Notes: a model not told the origin generated them from the sequence alone. Numbered from the stretch's first letter, positions 18,168 through 29,028 are shown. The stretch: 64,000 nucleotides of DNA from Gammaproteobacteria bacterium (GCA_026994225.1 JALWRI010000113.1:56147-120146), one strand, 5' to 3'. Made by a program: numbers and translations.

Positions 18168-21100
18168 TTATGGTTTTCCTTGTTGTATCATAACTTGTAG
18201 TTCCTTCGCTGCTTTAATAAATTCTTGCTTAGTACGTTTAATGAGAATATCTAATTTTTCGGTTCTTCCCTGATTGGTGTAGAGTTCTAAAGTTTTGGCA
18301 TATTCCGAGAGTGTTAATGCACCAACATTAGCACTTCCTGACTTTAATGAATGGGCAGGACGGATAATGGCAGTAATATCTTGTTGCTGGTAAGCTGTAT
18401 CAATTTCTTTAAATAGTTGTGGTGCATGATGTATAAAATCATTTAATGCATCTGTAAATTCATCCTCCATAATATCGTATAAATCATTTATAACTTCAGT
18501 ATCAATTACACTCATAGTTTTGGTATCCACTGTTATTTTTTTATCAGATGGCACTGATTTTTTTAGTTGTAGGTGTTTTTCTAATAGGGATTGTAATGGA
18601 GCAAGTTTGAGTGGTTTGGATAGATAATCATTCATTCCACAAGCGAGACATTTTTCCTTATCCCCAGGTTGATTTTTACCTGTCATGGCTATAATAGGTA
18701 TATTTTTTTGTATTTCCCCCTGACGAATATGTCGTGTTGCAGTATAGCCATCCATTTCTGGCATTAAGCAATCCATTAAAATTATATCATAAGATGCTTT
18801 ATGTAGCTCTTCTAGTGCTAATTGACCATTTTGAGCTGTATTGACGCTTACATTTAGACGAGTTAATAATTTTTTAGCAATTTTTAAATTAAAGCTATCA
18901 TCTTCTACTAATAGTATTTTTGTTGCTGGGGTTAAAAGCTGCTTTTTAGTGGTGTCTGAGGTATTTTCCAGTGCAGATAATGGATGCTCTGATGAAGGGG
19001 GAACGGGTGGTTCAGCGGGATCAGGATCGTTAGTATCTGAAAGAATAGGTAGTGTTTCTATCCAAGTATTTACTGCTTCTACAAGTGTACTCTGTTTTAA
19101 TGGTTTAGTAAGATAATCATCCATACCCGCATTAATACATTTTTCCCTGTCACCAGGCATTTTATTGGCTGTTAAAGCAATAATAGGCATTCTATTCGTC
19201 TGTTGTTGTTGCTCTTTTTGTCGTATATGCTGTGTAGCACTATAGCCATCCATCACTGGCATTTGGCAATCCATCAAGATCAAATCACAATGTTGTGTTG
19301 CTAATATATCCAAACCTTCCTGGCCATGATTAGCAACTAATACATGATAATGGGCTTTTTTTAGAATATTTTTGGCAACCCGTTGATTGAGTGGGTTATC
19401 TTCAATAATAAGGATGGTTTTATCGGTATTAGGATGAGAATTTTGTTGTTCCTGTACGTCTTTAGTGGGAGTTGTGGCGGTTATATCGTTACTTTGTTGT
19501 GTTTGTGGAGCAGGTGTTTTTGGAGTGAGCCAGTTATGCAAGGTTTTTTTCAGTAAATCACGATCAAGGGGTTTAGTAAGATAATCATCCATACCTGAGC
19601 TAATACATTTTTTTTTATCCCCAGACATCGCATTAGCTGTCATAGCGATAACAGGTATGTGCGGTAAATGCTGTTCTTTTTCTCGTTGTCGTAATCGAGT
19701 AGTTGCTTCATAACCATCCATTTCAGGCATCTGACAGTCCATAAGGATGAGATCAATATTATTAGCTTCTAGCATATCGAGTGCTTGTTGACCATTTTGG
19801 GCATGTAATATTTCTAATCCCATATGTTTTAATACCTTGATAGCGACTCGATAATTAACAGGATCATCTTCGGCTAACAATATTTGATTACCTAAAAAGT
19901 CTAGCCCTTGTGGTGTTGTAGAAGGAGAAGGAACCGTATTACTAGTTTCTAAAGAAGTGCTATGATTAGTAGATGGTCTTTGTATTTCAGCAATAATATC
20001 TTCAGCAGATTCTATCCGTTGTCCAGAAAATAAAGTGTTAGCAGCGTTATTACCCGGAATAAATTCATGAAGCGAATCTTCTTCCACATCAAATAGTAAA
20101 TGTAATTTCCGTTGTAATTCATTTTTATTTAATGGGGTAGTAACATATTCATGAAAGCCTTTTTCTAATAATGTCTTGTGTTCTTCTCGCGGACAAATTG
20201 CAAGTAGTTGCAAGCCTGTTAGATTAGCACTGGCTTTTAGTTCTCGTAATAATTGTTGTACATCAAATGGATTGAGTTGTGGAGTGTAGACTAAACAAAC
20301 ATCATACGCCCAAGATTCCCCTAATATGGCTGAATTTTTGAGTTTAGAAATCGCATCCGTACTATTTTTAGCCACTTCATAAAGACAACCCCAAGATTTA
20401 AAATATAGCTGTATATCGTGATGTATTTCTTTGGGTAATGCTAATCCTAAAATACGTATATCAACTAAATCCCGACGTGTATTAGGACTATCGGTAGCAG
20501 ATTTACGCATAGGAATGGTAAACCAGAAAGTAGTACCATGTCCTAATTTAGATTTAACCCCAATTTCACCCCCTAACAGTTCAATAATTCGTTTACAAAT
20601 AGCAAGCCCTAAACCCGTCCCGCCATGTTTACGTGTGGTTGAAGCATCAGCTTGTGCAAAAGGTTGAAACAGCCGTTGTGTCACATCTTCTGACATCCCT
20701 ATACCGGTATCTTGTACAGAAAAATATAAAATGACATTTTTTTTAACAACACCTTGTTTGATAACTTCAACGATAATTTGTCCTTTTTCTGTAAATTTAA
20801 TCGCATTACTAACAAGATTAGTCAGGACTTGTCGCAAGCGTACGGGATCACCTCGTAATCGCAGTGGAATATCATTGTGAATTTTGTTAATAAGTTGTAA
20901 ATTTTTACGTTCAGCACTTTTTTTCATTAATAATGTGACAGATTCAATAATTTCTTTTAGACTAAGTTCGACACTTTCTATATCGAGTTTACCCGCTTCA
21001 ATTTTAGAATAATCCAAAATATCATCAATAATACCTAATAAATGCTGTGAGGAACTAAATGCTGTTTGCACATATTCTTGTTGTTCGGAGTTTAATTTAG

Positions 21101-21926
21101 TTTCTCGTAAAATATCGAGGATGGGTAAAATACCATTTAAGGGGGTGCGAATTTCATGGCTCATAGTTGCTAAAAATTCACCTTTAGAAAGGCTTGCAGC
21201 TTCTGCTTGTACCTTAGCTATACGTAATTCATCAGCAATTTTATTATGTTGAGTGGTTTCATTTTTGAGTTGATCTTTGAGATTTCGTATCTGGGCTTTG
21301 GTGATATGTAGTTCATTAATATATTGATTGCTTTTTTTGATCAAGTTGCGAGTTTGTTGTATTCCTCGTAATAAAGTCAATAGTAATGTAATAAAAAATA
21401 ACAATATTATTCCGAGGCTAAGGTAATTTTGTAAAAGATTAGTGTAAAATAATAATATGAAAAAAGGAGTAATAAAGGTAATAACTAAAGGGAGTGATAC
21501 ACTGATGGCAGGGAGTACACTTAATACGATACCGGATAAAATAAAAAATGAAATACTATGTGTTACACTACTATTATAGAAGCTCATCAGTAGCAAGGTA
21601 CTAGACCATGTTGCACTGAACAATAAAATATAGAGAAAGAAATAGAAAAACCAACGTTGATAAGACAAATTATGAGCGTATTTCTTTACTTGTTGGGTAT
21701 AAGTAAAATGTAGCACTATAGGTATAGTGCCAAGAAATAACATAGCAGCTAACCAAACCGCAATAATACTTGAAAATATTACCGGCCAGTGAACAAAAGC
21801 CAATAAAGCGACGCCCAATGGAGTAAGGAAAATTAACACAGGGAGATGATAGTAGAGTATATTAACTTGAGTAAGGTAAGGTGTTGATTCAGAAATCTTT
21901 TGTATTGTTACGGTATGAGTTGTCAT
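18168..21926 (-). CDS. Membrane hybrid histidine kinase with three receivers and HPt domain
   Basis: 1252 residues. About six membrane helices (25-190), a coiled-coil linker (200-245), HisKA with His257 in [16 protein letters not shown], and HATPase with DTGIGM and GGTGLGLAI (to about 475). A degenerate receiver (488-610) follows that lacks the acceptor Asp. Three canonical receivers come next, with acceptors Asp730, Asp886 and Asp1052, then a C-terminal HPt with His1192 in [13 protein letters not shown]. This is a BarA/ArcB-like phosphorelay enlarged by receiver duplication. The linkers between receivers are Pro/Thr/Gln-rich. No periplasmic sensor is obvious, so the signal may be sensed in the membrane. 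No output regulator is adjacent on this strand. It diverges from the receiver-GGDEF-EAL gene. Confidence 0.92.
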   Translation of the reverse strand: MTTHTVTIQKISESTPYLTQVNILYYHLPVLIFLTPLGVALLAFVHWPVIFSSIIAVWLAAMLFLGTIPIVLHFTYTQQVKKYAHNLSYQRWFFYFFLYILLFSATWSSTLLLMSFYNSSVTHSISFFILSGIVLSVLPAISVSLPLVITFITPFFILLFYTNLLQNYLSLGIILLFFITLLLTLLRGIQQTRNLIKKSNQYINELHITKAQIRNLKDQLKNETTQHNKIADELRIAKVQAEAASLSKGEFLATMSHEIRTPLNGILPILDILRETKLNSEQQEYVQTAFSSSQHLLGIIDDILDYSKIEAGKLDIESVELSLKEIIESVTLLMKKSAERKNLQLINKIHNDIPLRLRGDPVRLRQVLTNLVSNAIKFTEKGQIIVEVIKQGVVKKNVILYFSVQDTGIGMSEDVTQRLFQPFAQADASTTRKHGGTGLGLAICKRIIELLGGEIGVKSKLGHGTTFWFTIPMRKSATDSPNTRRDLVDIRILGLALPKEIHHDIQLYFKSWGCLYEVAKNSTDAISKLKNSAILGESWAYDVCLVYTPQLNPFDVQQLLRELKASANLTGLQLLAICPREEHKTLLEKGFHEYVTTPLNKNELQRKLHLLFDVEEDSLHEFIPGNNAANTLFSGQRIESAEDIIAEIQRPSTNHSTSLETSNTVPSPSTTPQGLDFLGNQILLAEDDPVNYRVAIKVLKHMGLEILHAQNGQQALDMLEANNIDLILMDCQMPEMDGYEATTRLRQREKEQHLPHIPVIAMTANAMSGDKKKCISSGMDDYLTKPLDRDLLKKTLHNWLTPKTPAPQTQQSNDITATTPTKDVQEQQNSHPNTDKTILIIEDNPLNQRVAKNILKKAHYHVLVANHGQEGLDILATQHCDLILMDCQMPVMDGYSATQHIRQKEQQQQTNRMPIIALTANKMPGDREKCINAGMDDYLTKPLKQSTLVEAVNTWIETLPILSDTNDPDPAEPPVPPSSEHPLSALENTSDTTKKQLLTPATKILLVEDDSFNLKIAKKLLTRLNVSVNTAQNGQLALEELHKASYDIILMDCLMPEMDGYTATRHIRQGEIQKNIPIIAMTGKNQPGDKEKCLACGMNDYLSKPLKLAPLQSLLEKHLQLKKSVPSDKKITVDTKTMSVIDTEVINDLYDIMEDEFTDALNDFIHHAPQLFKEIDTAYQQQDITAIIRPAHSLKSGSANVGALTLSEYAKTLELYTNQGRTEKLDILIKRTKQEFIKAAKELQVMIQQGKP

Positions 21927-22082
21927 AGTTACCGTGAACCTGTTTATTAAATATATGAGGGTAAAGAAATTTACCCATTAGTATAATAGGACAAGGGTTA
22001 AAAAGAAAAGCAGTTATTTATCAAGATAATTAAATCGTATTTAAAATTAGAATCATCAATGATATTAAGCAAGATATGAATA

Positions 22083-24440
22083 ATGAATAGTAAAACCAAA
22101 GAACATTTTATCCAACAATTGCCTTTATTAGTAAAAACCATTACAGATACTTGGAATACCTTGTTAAGGCAAGAATGGTCGCAAGAAAAGGCAGAAGCAC
22201 TGTTTGATCTAGTACATGATTTTACAGAACAAAGTGAACAGTTTGGTGAAAATGAGGTGAGTGATTACGCTTTATCTTTGGAAGTCTATTTAAGTTCTTT
22301 GATGGAACATGATTTTATTCAAAATAAAAAGCAAGTCAATGAAGTTACACGTTTATTGCAGCATGTGCATGATGCGTGTCATATTCAGCTACAAGATGAA
22401 AAACTCCCTCTCTCAGAGCAACACCTTTCCTTTACCGTCGCAAAAGTGGTACAGGAGGATTTAGTGTATGTATTACAACGAGATGAGCTAGATATTCCTG
22501 CATGGAAAGATAGATATTATCAGTTTAAATCGGTGCATACTGAAGCAGCATTATATCAGCTATTGGCGGTTACTGTTCCTTGTGCTTTGATAATAGATAG
22601 TGAAGTGGTAGTAGAACAAGATGTATTTGCAAAATGGGTTCAAGCCATACGTAAAAAATATGCGATACGATTGCCTTTAGTCTTTGTTATGTCGTATTAT
22701 TCGATACAAAAACGCTTAGAGATTATGCGTATGGGTGCAGATGCCCATTTTTCTATACCTATTCAAACCGATATAGTAATAGAACAGATACAGAAATTAC
22801 TAGAAGAAAAAAATACACATGCATGGAAGGTGATGATTATTGATGATGATCAAGCACAGGCAAAATTCGCTCAACGTATATTAGCTAAATCAGGATTGAT
22901 AACTGACATTGTTAATCAACCATTAGATGCTTTAGATGCAATGAAAACATTTCAACCAGATTTGATTTTAATGGATATTTATATGCCTGAATGTAATGGT
23001 TTAGAATTAACGCAAATCATTAGAGAAGATAAGCAATGGCTGGATACACCTATTATCTTTTTATCGGGAGAACATGATCCGGATAAACAATTTGATGCAT
23101 TGAGTGTAGGAGGAGACGATTTTTTAGCTAAACCCATTAGCCCAAAGCATTTGATTTCTGCAGTAACAACTCGTATGCAGCGCATTACTCAAATACAAAA
23201 AAAATCAGCGGTAATGACGGATGTTAGCACAGGGAAAATGACTCGAACACAATTTTTGAATTATTTGAATAAAGATAATTTAAAAGGCTTATTGATCTAT
23301 TATGAAATAGATCATATACCTGAATTAATTAAATATTTAGGTATTGATGCGGTAGAAATTTTATTACAGCAGGTAGCAGATATTTTGCTGGAAATAGAGC
23401 AAAAAAATATTATTTTAACGCAATTTTCAGAATATACATTTTTTGTTTTATTACCAGAAATGCAACAAGATATAGACTCATTGATAAAAGCAAGTTTAAC
23501 CCAGGTATCTGAACATTTATTTGACATAGAAGGTAAAACGACTACTTTAACCATGACAGCAGGGGCGTATTTATTAGAAGGAATAGGAAATAAAAATCAA
23601 TGGATAAGTTATGCTCAATCCGGTTTATTAGAAGCGAGAAATAAGAGTAAGCAATATGTGATATATCAGCCAGTGATTAATATTGCCACATCACAAGAAA
23701 AGAAAAATGATACGGTATTATTAGAAATCATTGATACGGCACTGCAAAAAAATCTTATTACCCTTTTATATCAAGCGATTATAGGATTACACGGAGAAAA
23801 TATTGAGCAATATCAGGTCTTATTTGTGATTGAAGATGCAAAAGGTAATAGGTTGGATATGCAAGATATTTTATCTGTATACAGAGCAGCAGGACGTATA
23901 CATTTATTGGAACGCTGGTTATATACCAAGATATTACAATTATTAGAAAAACAGCCAAAAGGACGTAGCACTTATTTATTGTTACCACACTGGTTTAGTC
24001 CCGATAAATATGAGGGTTTTTTATATGCTTTTGAAAAGCTGGAACATAAATTTAGAAAAGGGTTAATGTTAGAATTTACCTACGGTAATTTAACACAAGA
24101 TATTAAAGCCTCTCATAATTATGTACTTAAATTACAACAATTAGGTATGCGTACGGCAATAGTAGATATACCATTAAAAGATAATATTGCAACAATATTG
24201 CAACATTTACCAGTAAATTTTATTCGCTTACAGGCTAATGATGTATCTAAAGATGATTTATTACTCAATAGCATAATGAATTTGGCACATAAGCAAAATA
24301 AGAAAGTGATTATTTCCAAGGTAGATGAGGCACGAAAAGTGGTTGCTTTATGGTCTGCAAATGTTGATTATATACAAGGGGATTTTTTACAACCAGCAAC
24401 AGAAACATTATGTTTTGATTTTAGTAGTTCCATAATGTGA
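22083..24440 (+). CDS. Receiver protein with degenerate GGDEF and EAL domains (FimX-like)
   Basis: 785 residues, soluble. N-terminal helical region (1-110), a receiver-like domain without acceptor Asp (about 150-240), and a canonical receiver (248-365; IIDDD, acceptor Asp298 in LILMDIYMPE, Lys350). A GGDEF-like domain (about 383-530) has FSEYTF where GG(D/E)EF should be. An EAL-like domain follows (about 545-785). In the EAL part the EAL motif reads QYQVLF, DDFGTG reads VDIPLKD and KID is lost, so catalysis is not expected. QGDFLQPA is kept, as in FimX-type c-di-GMP receptors. The likely role is a phosphorylation-controlled c-di-GMP receptor. Followed 14 bases later by an HD-GYP gene. Confidence 0.85.
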   Translation: MNSKTKEHFIQQLPLLVKTITDTWNTLLRQEWSQEKAEALFDLVHDFTEQSEQFGENEVSDYALSLEVYLSSLMEHDFIQNKKQVNEVTRLLQHVHDACHIQLQDEKLPLSEQHLSFTVAKVVQEDLVYVLQRDELDIPAWKDRYYQFKSVHTEAALYQLLAVTVPCALIIDSEVVVEQDVFAKWVQAIRKKYAIRLPLVFVMSYYSIQKRLEIMRMGADAHFSIPIQTDIVIEQIQKLLEEKNTHAWKVMIIDDDQAQAKFAQRILAKSGLITDIVNQPLDALDAMKTFQPDLILMDIYMPECNGLELTQIIREDKQWLDTPIIFLSGEHDPDKQFDALSVGGDDFLAKPISPKHLISAVTTRMQRITQIQKKSAVMTDVSTGKMTRTQFLNYLNKDNLKGLLIYYEIDHIPELIKYLGIDAVEILLQQVADILLEIEQKNIILTQFSEYTFFVLLPEMQQDIDSLIKASLTQVSEHLFDIEGKTTTLTMTAGAYLLEGIGNKNQWISYAQSGLLEARNKSKQYVIYQPVINIATSQEKKNDTVLLEIIDTALQKNLITLLYQAIIGLHGENIEQYQVLFVIEDAKGNRLDMQDILSVYRAAGRIHLLERWLYTKILQLLEKQPKGRSTYLLLPHWFSPDKYEGFLYAFEKLEHKFRKGLMLEFTYGNLTQDIKASHNYVLKLQQLGMRTAIVDIPLKDNIATILQHLPVNFIRLQANDVSKDDLLLNSIMNLAHKQNKKVIISKVDEARKVVALWSANVDYIQGDFLQPATETLCFDFSSSIM

Positions 24441-24454
24441 TATCAGGTTAACTT

Positions 24455-25753
24455 ATGTCTGAAGAGTCAGAAGATATTATTACGGTTGATCAATTACAGC
24501 CAGGGATTTATATTCTTCTTCCTAATAAGTGGTTTGATCATCCTTTCTTTTTTAATAAATTTAAAATTCGCACCCAAGCACAAATAAAAAAGTTAAAAGA
24601 GTATGGTATTAAAAGTGTGCGTTTTGATCCGGATAAAAGTGATTGTGAGCCTTTGAGCTTAGCAACAAAAGTAGTACAACAAGAAGCACCTTTAACAGAG
24701 GAAGAACGTGTGGCACAAGAAGAAGCTGCACGAGAAGCACAATTAGAAAAAGAACGGCAAGAGCGTATTGAGCGTTTAAAAAAACGTAGAGAAGATATGA
24801 ATAGTTGTGAAAAACACTATCAGGAGGAAGTAAAAAAAGTAAAAAATGTGATGAAAAGTATTTATTCAGAGCCAGCACAAGCGATACAAGATGCGGTGGA
24901 AATTATTGATAAAACAGTTGATGATTTATTAGATAATAGTGAAGTGGTTGTCAATGTTATTAACGATAAAAGCATGGAAGAAAATACCTATTTTCACTGT
25001 ATGAATGTGTCCGTATTAGCATTATTGATTGGTAAAGAGTATGCTTTGGAAAAAGAAGATATGCGAGCATTAGGCATGGGGGCATTATTCCATGATGTAG
25101 GAAAAAATAAAATTCCCACTACGATTACCTTAAAAAAAGAGCCGTTATTACCCGCAGAACGTAAATTTCTACATTTTCATCCTCAATATGGGGCAGATAT
25201 TGTAACAAAAGTGGAGCATTTTCCTCCGGCAGCCGTAGACATAGTGTGGCAACATCATGAAAAAAATAATGGTAAAGGCTATCCAAGAGGTTTAAAAGAT
25301 AATCAAATCAACATTCTGGCAAAGATTACGGCTATAGCAAATAACTATGATAATTTATGTAATCATCTGGATCGAAATAAATCATTAACTCCTTTTGAAT
25401 CGTTGTCTTTTATGTACAATTATCAAAAACAGGAACTCGATCCTCAGTTGTTGACTATCTTTATTCATCGCTTAGGGGTTTATCCTCCAGGAACATTAGT
25501 ACAATTATCAGATGGAACGTATGGCGTAGTAGTGTCTATTAATCCTAATGATTTATTACATCCTCATATTATTCTCTATGATCCAGATATACCTAAAGAA
25601 GAAGCAATTATTTGGGATACAGCTGAAGAAAAAGACGTAAAAATTGAAAAAAGTGTACGTCCTGGCAATCTTCCTGAGGAAGTTTGTATCTATTTAAGTC
25701 CCAAATCTAATTTGCAATATTCTTATAGCACTCCAACTAAAAATGTATCATAA
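24455..25753 (+). CDS. HD-GYP domain protein, probable c-di-GMP phosphodiesterase
   Basis: 432 residues. The N-terminal DUF3391-like region (1-65; DQLQPGIYILLPNKW) is followed by a charged coiled coil (80-130) and the HD-GYP domain (about 165-370). Metal ligands include HD at 213-214 (LFHDVGKNKIP) and HHE at 267-269, followed by the GYP motif at 275-277 (GKGYPRGL). All are intact, so hydrolysis of c-di-GMP to pGpG/GMP is expected. It is probably in an operon with the preceding degenerate GGDEF-EAL protein, pairing an effector with an eraser. Confidence 0.9.
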   Translation: MSEESEDIITVDQLQPGIYILLPNKWFDHPFFFNKFKIRTQAQIKKLKEYGIKSVRFDPDKSDCEPLSLATKVVQQEAPLTEEERVAQEEAAREAQLEKERQERIERLKKRREDMNSCEKHYQEEVKKVKNVMKSIYSEPAQAIQDAVEIIDKTVDDLLDNSEVVVNVINDKSMEENTYFHCMNVSVLALLIGKEYALEKEDMRALGMGALFHDVGKNKIPTTITLKKEPLLPAERKFLHFHPQYGADIVTKVEHFPPAAVDIVWQHHEKNNGKGYPRGLKDNQINILAKITAIANNYDNLCNHLDRNKSLTPFESLSFMYNYQKQELDPQLLTIFIHRLGVYPPGTLVQLSDGTYGVVVSINPNDLLHPHIILYDPDIPKEEAIIWDTAEEKDVKIEKSVRPGNLPEEVCIYLSPKSNLQYSYSTPTKNVS

Positions 25754-25904
25754 AACATTTTTATTTTTTCTTCAGATAGCGTTGATAAGCCTGTTGATTT
25801 TTTTGTTTTTTAAATAATATGTATTATCCTAGTTAATAAGTTAAGTTTTATGATTAGTCGTATTTTTTTATATTTACTATATTATATGTAATGTTTCTTT
25901 ATAG

Positions 25905-25918
25905 GTAAATATTTTTAC
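25905..25918. promoter_or_regulatory. Small palindrome upstream of the WYL regulator, candidate operator
   Basis: GTAAA-TATT-TTTAC, extendable to a six-of-seven match (AGGTAAA/TTTACTT), 29 bases before the WYL regulator start. A second TTAC...GTAA pair lies just upstream in the same AT-rich 193-base gap. WYL regulators of the BrxR/CapW kind commonly repress their own promoter through an inverted repeat; this is only a candidate because short AT palindromes are common here. Confidence 0.3.
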
Positions 25919-25946
25919 TTATTTTTTATGTGTTTATGAGGTATTA

Positions 25947-26828
25947 ATGAAAGAGATAATAAAAACAGTGAGTTCAGATAAATCAGAAACTATGCGTTGG
26001 GGAATAGAACGTAGAATGGAGTTTATTGAGTTTCTCTTATATTGGGAGGGACGTTTTAATCGTAAAGATATTACACAATATTTTGGTATATCCACTCCCC
26101 AAGCATCAGCAGATATACGCCGTTATGGTGAACTTGCACCAGGTAATATGCTGTATGACAAAAGTTTAAAATGCTATTTGGTAGGTGATGATTTTCAATT
26201 ACGTATGATGACCCCTGATGCAGAGCAATATTTAAGCCGTTTGTTAGAAAATAAAAAAGAGACCACTCAGTTATTTTATGGACAAGGAATTGAATTTGAT
26301 ACTATTCCACATTTTCAGCGTTTAGTTGATCATACTATTTTACGTAAAATTTTAGCGGCAATAAGAAATCAGCACGCTTTAGAAGTAGAATATCAATCTT
26401 TAAGCAAAAAAAATGTAAAATGGCGTTGGATTACCCCACATGCTTTTGCCTATGATCAGCATCGTTGGCATTGTCGATGTTATTGTCATAATAGTGGTTT
26501 ATTTAAAGATTTCTTATTATCTCGAATACTGTTTATTAAAGATAATACAAAAGAACATATTATTAATCTGGAGGAAGATCGGGCTTGGCAAACGTGGGTA
26601 GATGTTAAAATTGGTGCTAATCCCTCTTTTACAAAATCGCAGCAACGTGTTATAGAGCGTGATTACGGTATGAAAAACGGTGTTATGCAAGTAACCGTCC
26701 GATTGGCATTATTAGATTATTTATTACGACAATATCGTTTAAATGAGACACTATCATCGCCAGAACAACAACAAATTGTATTATTAAATGCACAAGAACT
26801 TGAGCAAATAAAGAAAACTATAGGGTAA
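25947..26828 (+). CDS. WYL-domain transcriptional regulator of the BrxR/CapW type
   Basis: 293 residues. N-terminal winged helix (about 17-80; ERRMEFIEFLLYWEGRFNR, then FGISTPQASADIRRY and ELAPGN), a WYL domain (about 130-200; VEYQSLS, WRWITPHAFAYDQHRWH, FKDFLLSRI) and a C-terminal WCX-like extension. From memory of the family, this layout and phrasing match BrxR/CapW repressors that control BREX, CBASS and other phage-defence loci. Here no BREX or CBASS gene is visible: the neighbours are an HD-GYP gene and a kinase-FGE gene 154 bases downstream. A role as a nucleic-acid-sensing repressor of its neighbour is inference. Confidence 0.82.
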   Translation: MKEIIKTVSSDKSETMRWGIERRMEFIEFLLYWEGRFNRKDITQYFGISTPQASADIRRYGELAPGNMLYDKSLKCYLVGDDFQLRMMTPDAEQYLSRLLENKKETTQLFYGQGIEFDTIPHFQRLVDHTILRKILAAIRNQHALEVEYQSLSKKNVKWRWITPHAFAYDQHRWHCRCYCHNSGLFKDFLLSRILFIKDNTKEHIINLEEDRAWQTWVDVKIGANPSFTKSQQRVIERDYGMKNGVMQVTVRLALLDYLLRQYRLNETLSSPEQQQIVLLNAQELEQIKKTIG

Positions 26829-26918
26829 AAAAATAAAATTAAATAGCGGTTAATACCTTTGTGTAGGTGAAGTGGAGTAAAAATTTTGATAAAATCCTAA
26901 AACGACTGTGTATTAGCC

Positions 26919-26951
26919 CTACCAAACAATATTAATAAGGTTAATGAGCAT
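26919..26951 (-). other. Ten-codon mini-ORF with a perfect Shine-Dalgarno sequence, antisense in a gene gap
   Basis: On the minus strand AAAGGAGGTGA (26967-26957) is followed by an ATG at 26951 with ideal spacing, then ten codons (MLINLINIVW) and TAG. It lies in the 154-base gap between the WYL regulator and the kinase-FGE gene. The perfect ribosome site is better than that of any annotated gene nearby. It may be chance or a leader peptide; no promoter was recognised. Confidence 0.2.
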
Positions 26952-26982
26952 TATTTTCACCTCCTTTCTTTGATAAAATGAT

Positions 26983-29028
26983 ATGAATCAGGAACTGTAT
27001 CACAATGCCTTGCCACTAGGTTATCAATTACATGAGTATATGATTGATACAGTTTTGGGAGTGGGAAACTTTGGTATTACTTATTTAGCTATTGATGCAA
27101 ATTTACATCGGGAAGTTGCGATTAAAGAATATTTGCCCAGTGCCTATGCGTTACGCAAAGGTAATGATGTGTTGGTTAAATCATCTAAAAGTGAAATTTT
27201 ATTCAAATGGGGGTTGGAACGCTTTTTAGATGAAGCACGTACCTTAGCACATTTTAAACATCACAATATTGTACAGGTATTACGCTTTTTTCAGGCACAT
27301 AATACCGCTTATATGGTGATGGAATACGAGCAAGGAGAAAGTCTGGCACAAATTTTAAAAAACCAGACTAGCCCGCCTAGCGAAGAGTATTTAATTAATT
27401 TACTTAATCCGTTATTGCAAGGCCTGGAAGTTGTGCATAAGGGAAATTTTTTACATCGGGATATTAAGCCAGAGAATATTTTTATTCGTAGCGATGGTTC
27501 ACCCGTATTGTTAGACTTTGGTGCAGCAAGACATGCTATAAGTTGTAAAAATGAAAATATGACAGCAATAGTTACTGCCAGCTTTTCTCCTTTTGAGCAA
27601 TATTTAAGTGATGGTAATCAAGGTCCTTGGACAGATATTTATGCTTTAAGTGCTGTCATGTATTATGCTATGACAGGAAAACGTCCTGTTGATGCAATGA
27701 AACGAGTAAAAAAAGATACCCTGGTAAGTGTACAAGAAATATTACAAGAGCGATATAGTAAAAATTTGCTGGAATCTATCGATTGGGGATTGGTGATGGA
27801 CGAAAAGTTACGTCCTCAATCTATAGAAGAATGGCGTAAATCGTTACCACGTAGAGATCGGCGTGCGGAAGAACGTAGAGGTAGAAAGAAACATAGACGT
27901 AGAATTTTTTTATTTATTTTGCTATTACTTGGTATGGGATTAGGATATATGGGGTATCTTTTTTGGATGCAAAAAAATATCAAGATACAACAAGATAATG
28001 AGCTGTACACTATGGCTGTACAGGGTAATCAAGAAGTGGATTATGATAATTATTTACAAAAATGTACTCTATTAGGTTGTTTACATCAACAAAAAGCGAT
28101 ATTACAGTTAGAAAATTTACGTCATAGACGTAAACAAAATGATAAACAAGCCTATCTGTATGCTAGGCAAACGCATACTGAAGCATCATATCTGGATTAT
28201 TTGAATGAATGTCGACAATGGGGGTGTCTTTTTGCAGAAAAAGCCATCACGGATCTGGAAGCATTGAAAACACCTCAACAACGAGTGAAAAAAAATGCCA
28301 TCATACAGCATGTTCCAGGAGAAGTATGGGTAGAAGCTATCACCCAAATGCCCTTTGTATGGATGCCTGCAAGTGCTTATGAAATGGGGTGTGGTGAATG
28401 GAGTGGGGTATGTAAAGCGCATGAAAAACCATTACATAAAGTATTTTTAGATGGTTTTTGGATAGCTAAGTATGAAGTAACACAGGGACAATGGACAAAA
28501 ATAATGGGGAATAATCCTTCTAATTTTAAAAAAGGGGATAATTATCCGGTGGAAAGTGTGAGTTGGTATGATGCAAAAAAATTTATACATAAGCTAGAGG
28601 ATTTAACACAAGGAAAATATCACTTTAGCTTACCCACTGAGGCACAATGGGAGTATGCGTGTCGTAGTGGGGGTGAGCAAGAGCAATATGCAGGGGGGGA
28701 TGATGTCAAAGCACTAGCCTATTATAATCAAGAATGGACGGCTGGACATACCATAGTGGGTTCTAAACAGGAAAATGGTTTGGGTGTCTATGATATGAGT
28801 GGGAATGTATGGGAATGGGTAGAAGATACCTATAGTAATAATGCCTATGAAAGTAGTGTACATGGTAAAAAAAATCCACTCTATCAGGATCATGGCAAAA
28901 ATCGAGTTTATCGGGGTGGGGGATGGTTTGAATATGCGGGTTCACAACGGTGTTCTGCACGTTTTGATAATGATGGTAATGAGAAATATTATTATATTGG
29001 TTTTCGGATAGTACGTCTTGAACAGTAA
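26983..29028 (+). CDS. Membrane Ser/Thr protein kinase fused to a formylglycine-generating-enzyme-like domain
   Basis: 681 residues. A cytoplasmic Hanks-type kinase (about 13-285) has glycine loop LGVGNFG, Lys48 in [14 protein letters not shown] (158-164) and DFGAAR (178-183), so catalysis is likely. A basic stretch and one membrane helix (307-328) follow. Next come two similar short repeats with CTLLGC and CRQWGC, each ending in an A-(I)-x-x-LE helix. An FGE/SUMF1 domain (about 445-680; [62 protein letters not shown]) closes the protein. The FGE part would be periplasmic and may bind rather than modify. Its end overlaps ispDF by 11 bases. Similar fusions are frequent in Thiotrichales-like bacteria. 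Confidence 0.88.
   Translation: MNQELYHNALPLGYQLHEYMIDTVLGVGNFGITYLAIDANLHREVAIKEYLPSAYALRKGNDVLVKSSKSEILFKWGLERFLDEARTLAHFKHHNIVQVLRFFQAHNTAYMVMEYEQGESLAQILKNQTSPPSEEYLINLLNPLLQGLEVVHKGNFLHRDIKPENIFIRSDGSPVLLDFGAARHAISCKNENMTAIVTASFSPFEQYLSDGNQGPWTDIYALSAVMYYAMTGKRPVDAMKRVKKDTLVSVQEILQERYSKNLLESIDWGLVMDEKLRPQSIEEWRKSLPRRDRRAEERRGRKKHRRRIFLFILLLLGMGLGYMGYLFWMQKNIKIQQDNELYTMAVQGNQEVDYDNYLQKCTLLGCLHQQKAILQLENLRHRRKQNDKQAYLYARQTHTEASYLDYLNECRQWGCLFAEKAITDLEALKTPQQRVKKNAIIQHVPGEVWVEAITQMPFVWMPASAYEMGCGEWSGVCKAHEKPLHKVFLDGFWIAKYEVTQGQWTKIMGNNPSNFKKGDNYPVESVSWYDAKKFIHKLEDLTQGKYHFSLPTEAQWEYACRSGGEQEQYAGGDDVKALAYYNQEWTAGHTIVGSKQENGLGVYDMSGNVWEWVEDTYSNNAYESSVHGKKNPLYQDHGKNRVYRGGGWFEYAGSQRCSARFDNDGNEKYYYIGFRIVRLEQ

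Noticed and set aside
26957..26970. Fragment of a 16S rRNA 3' end (CACCTCCTTTCT)
   Set aside because: The match is limited to about 12 bases; flanking bases do not resemble 16S rRNA.
28860..29028. C-terminus of the kinase-FGE protein as a variable region of a diversity-generating retroelement
   Set aside because: The fold is the right one, but no reverse transcriptase, no template repeat and no adenine-linked asparagine cluster were seen in the window.
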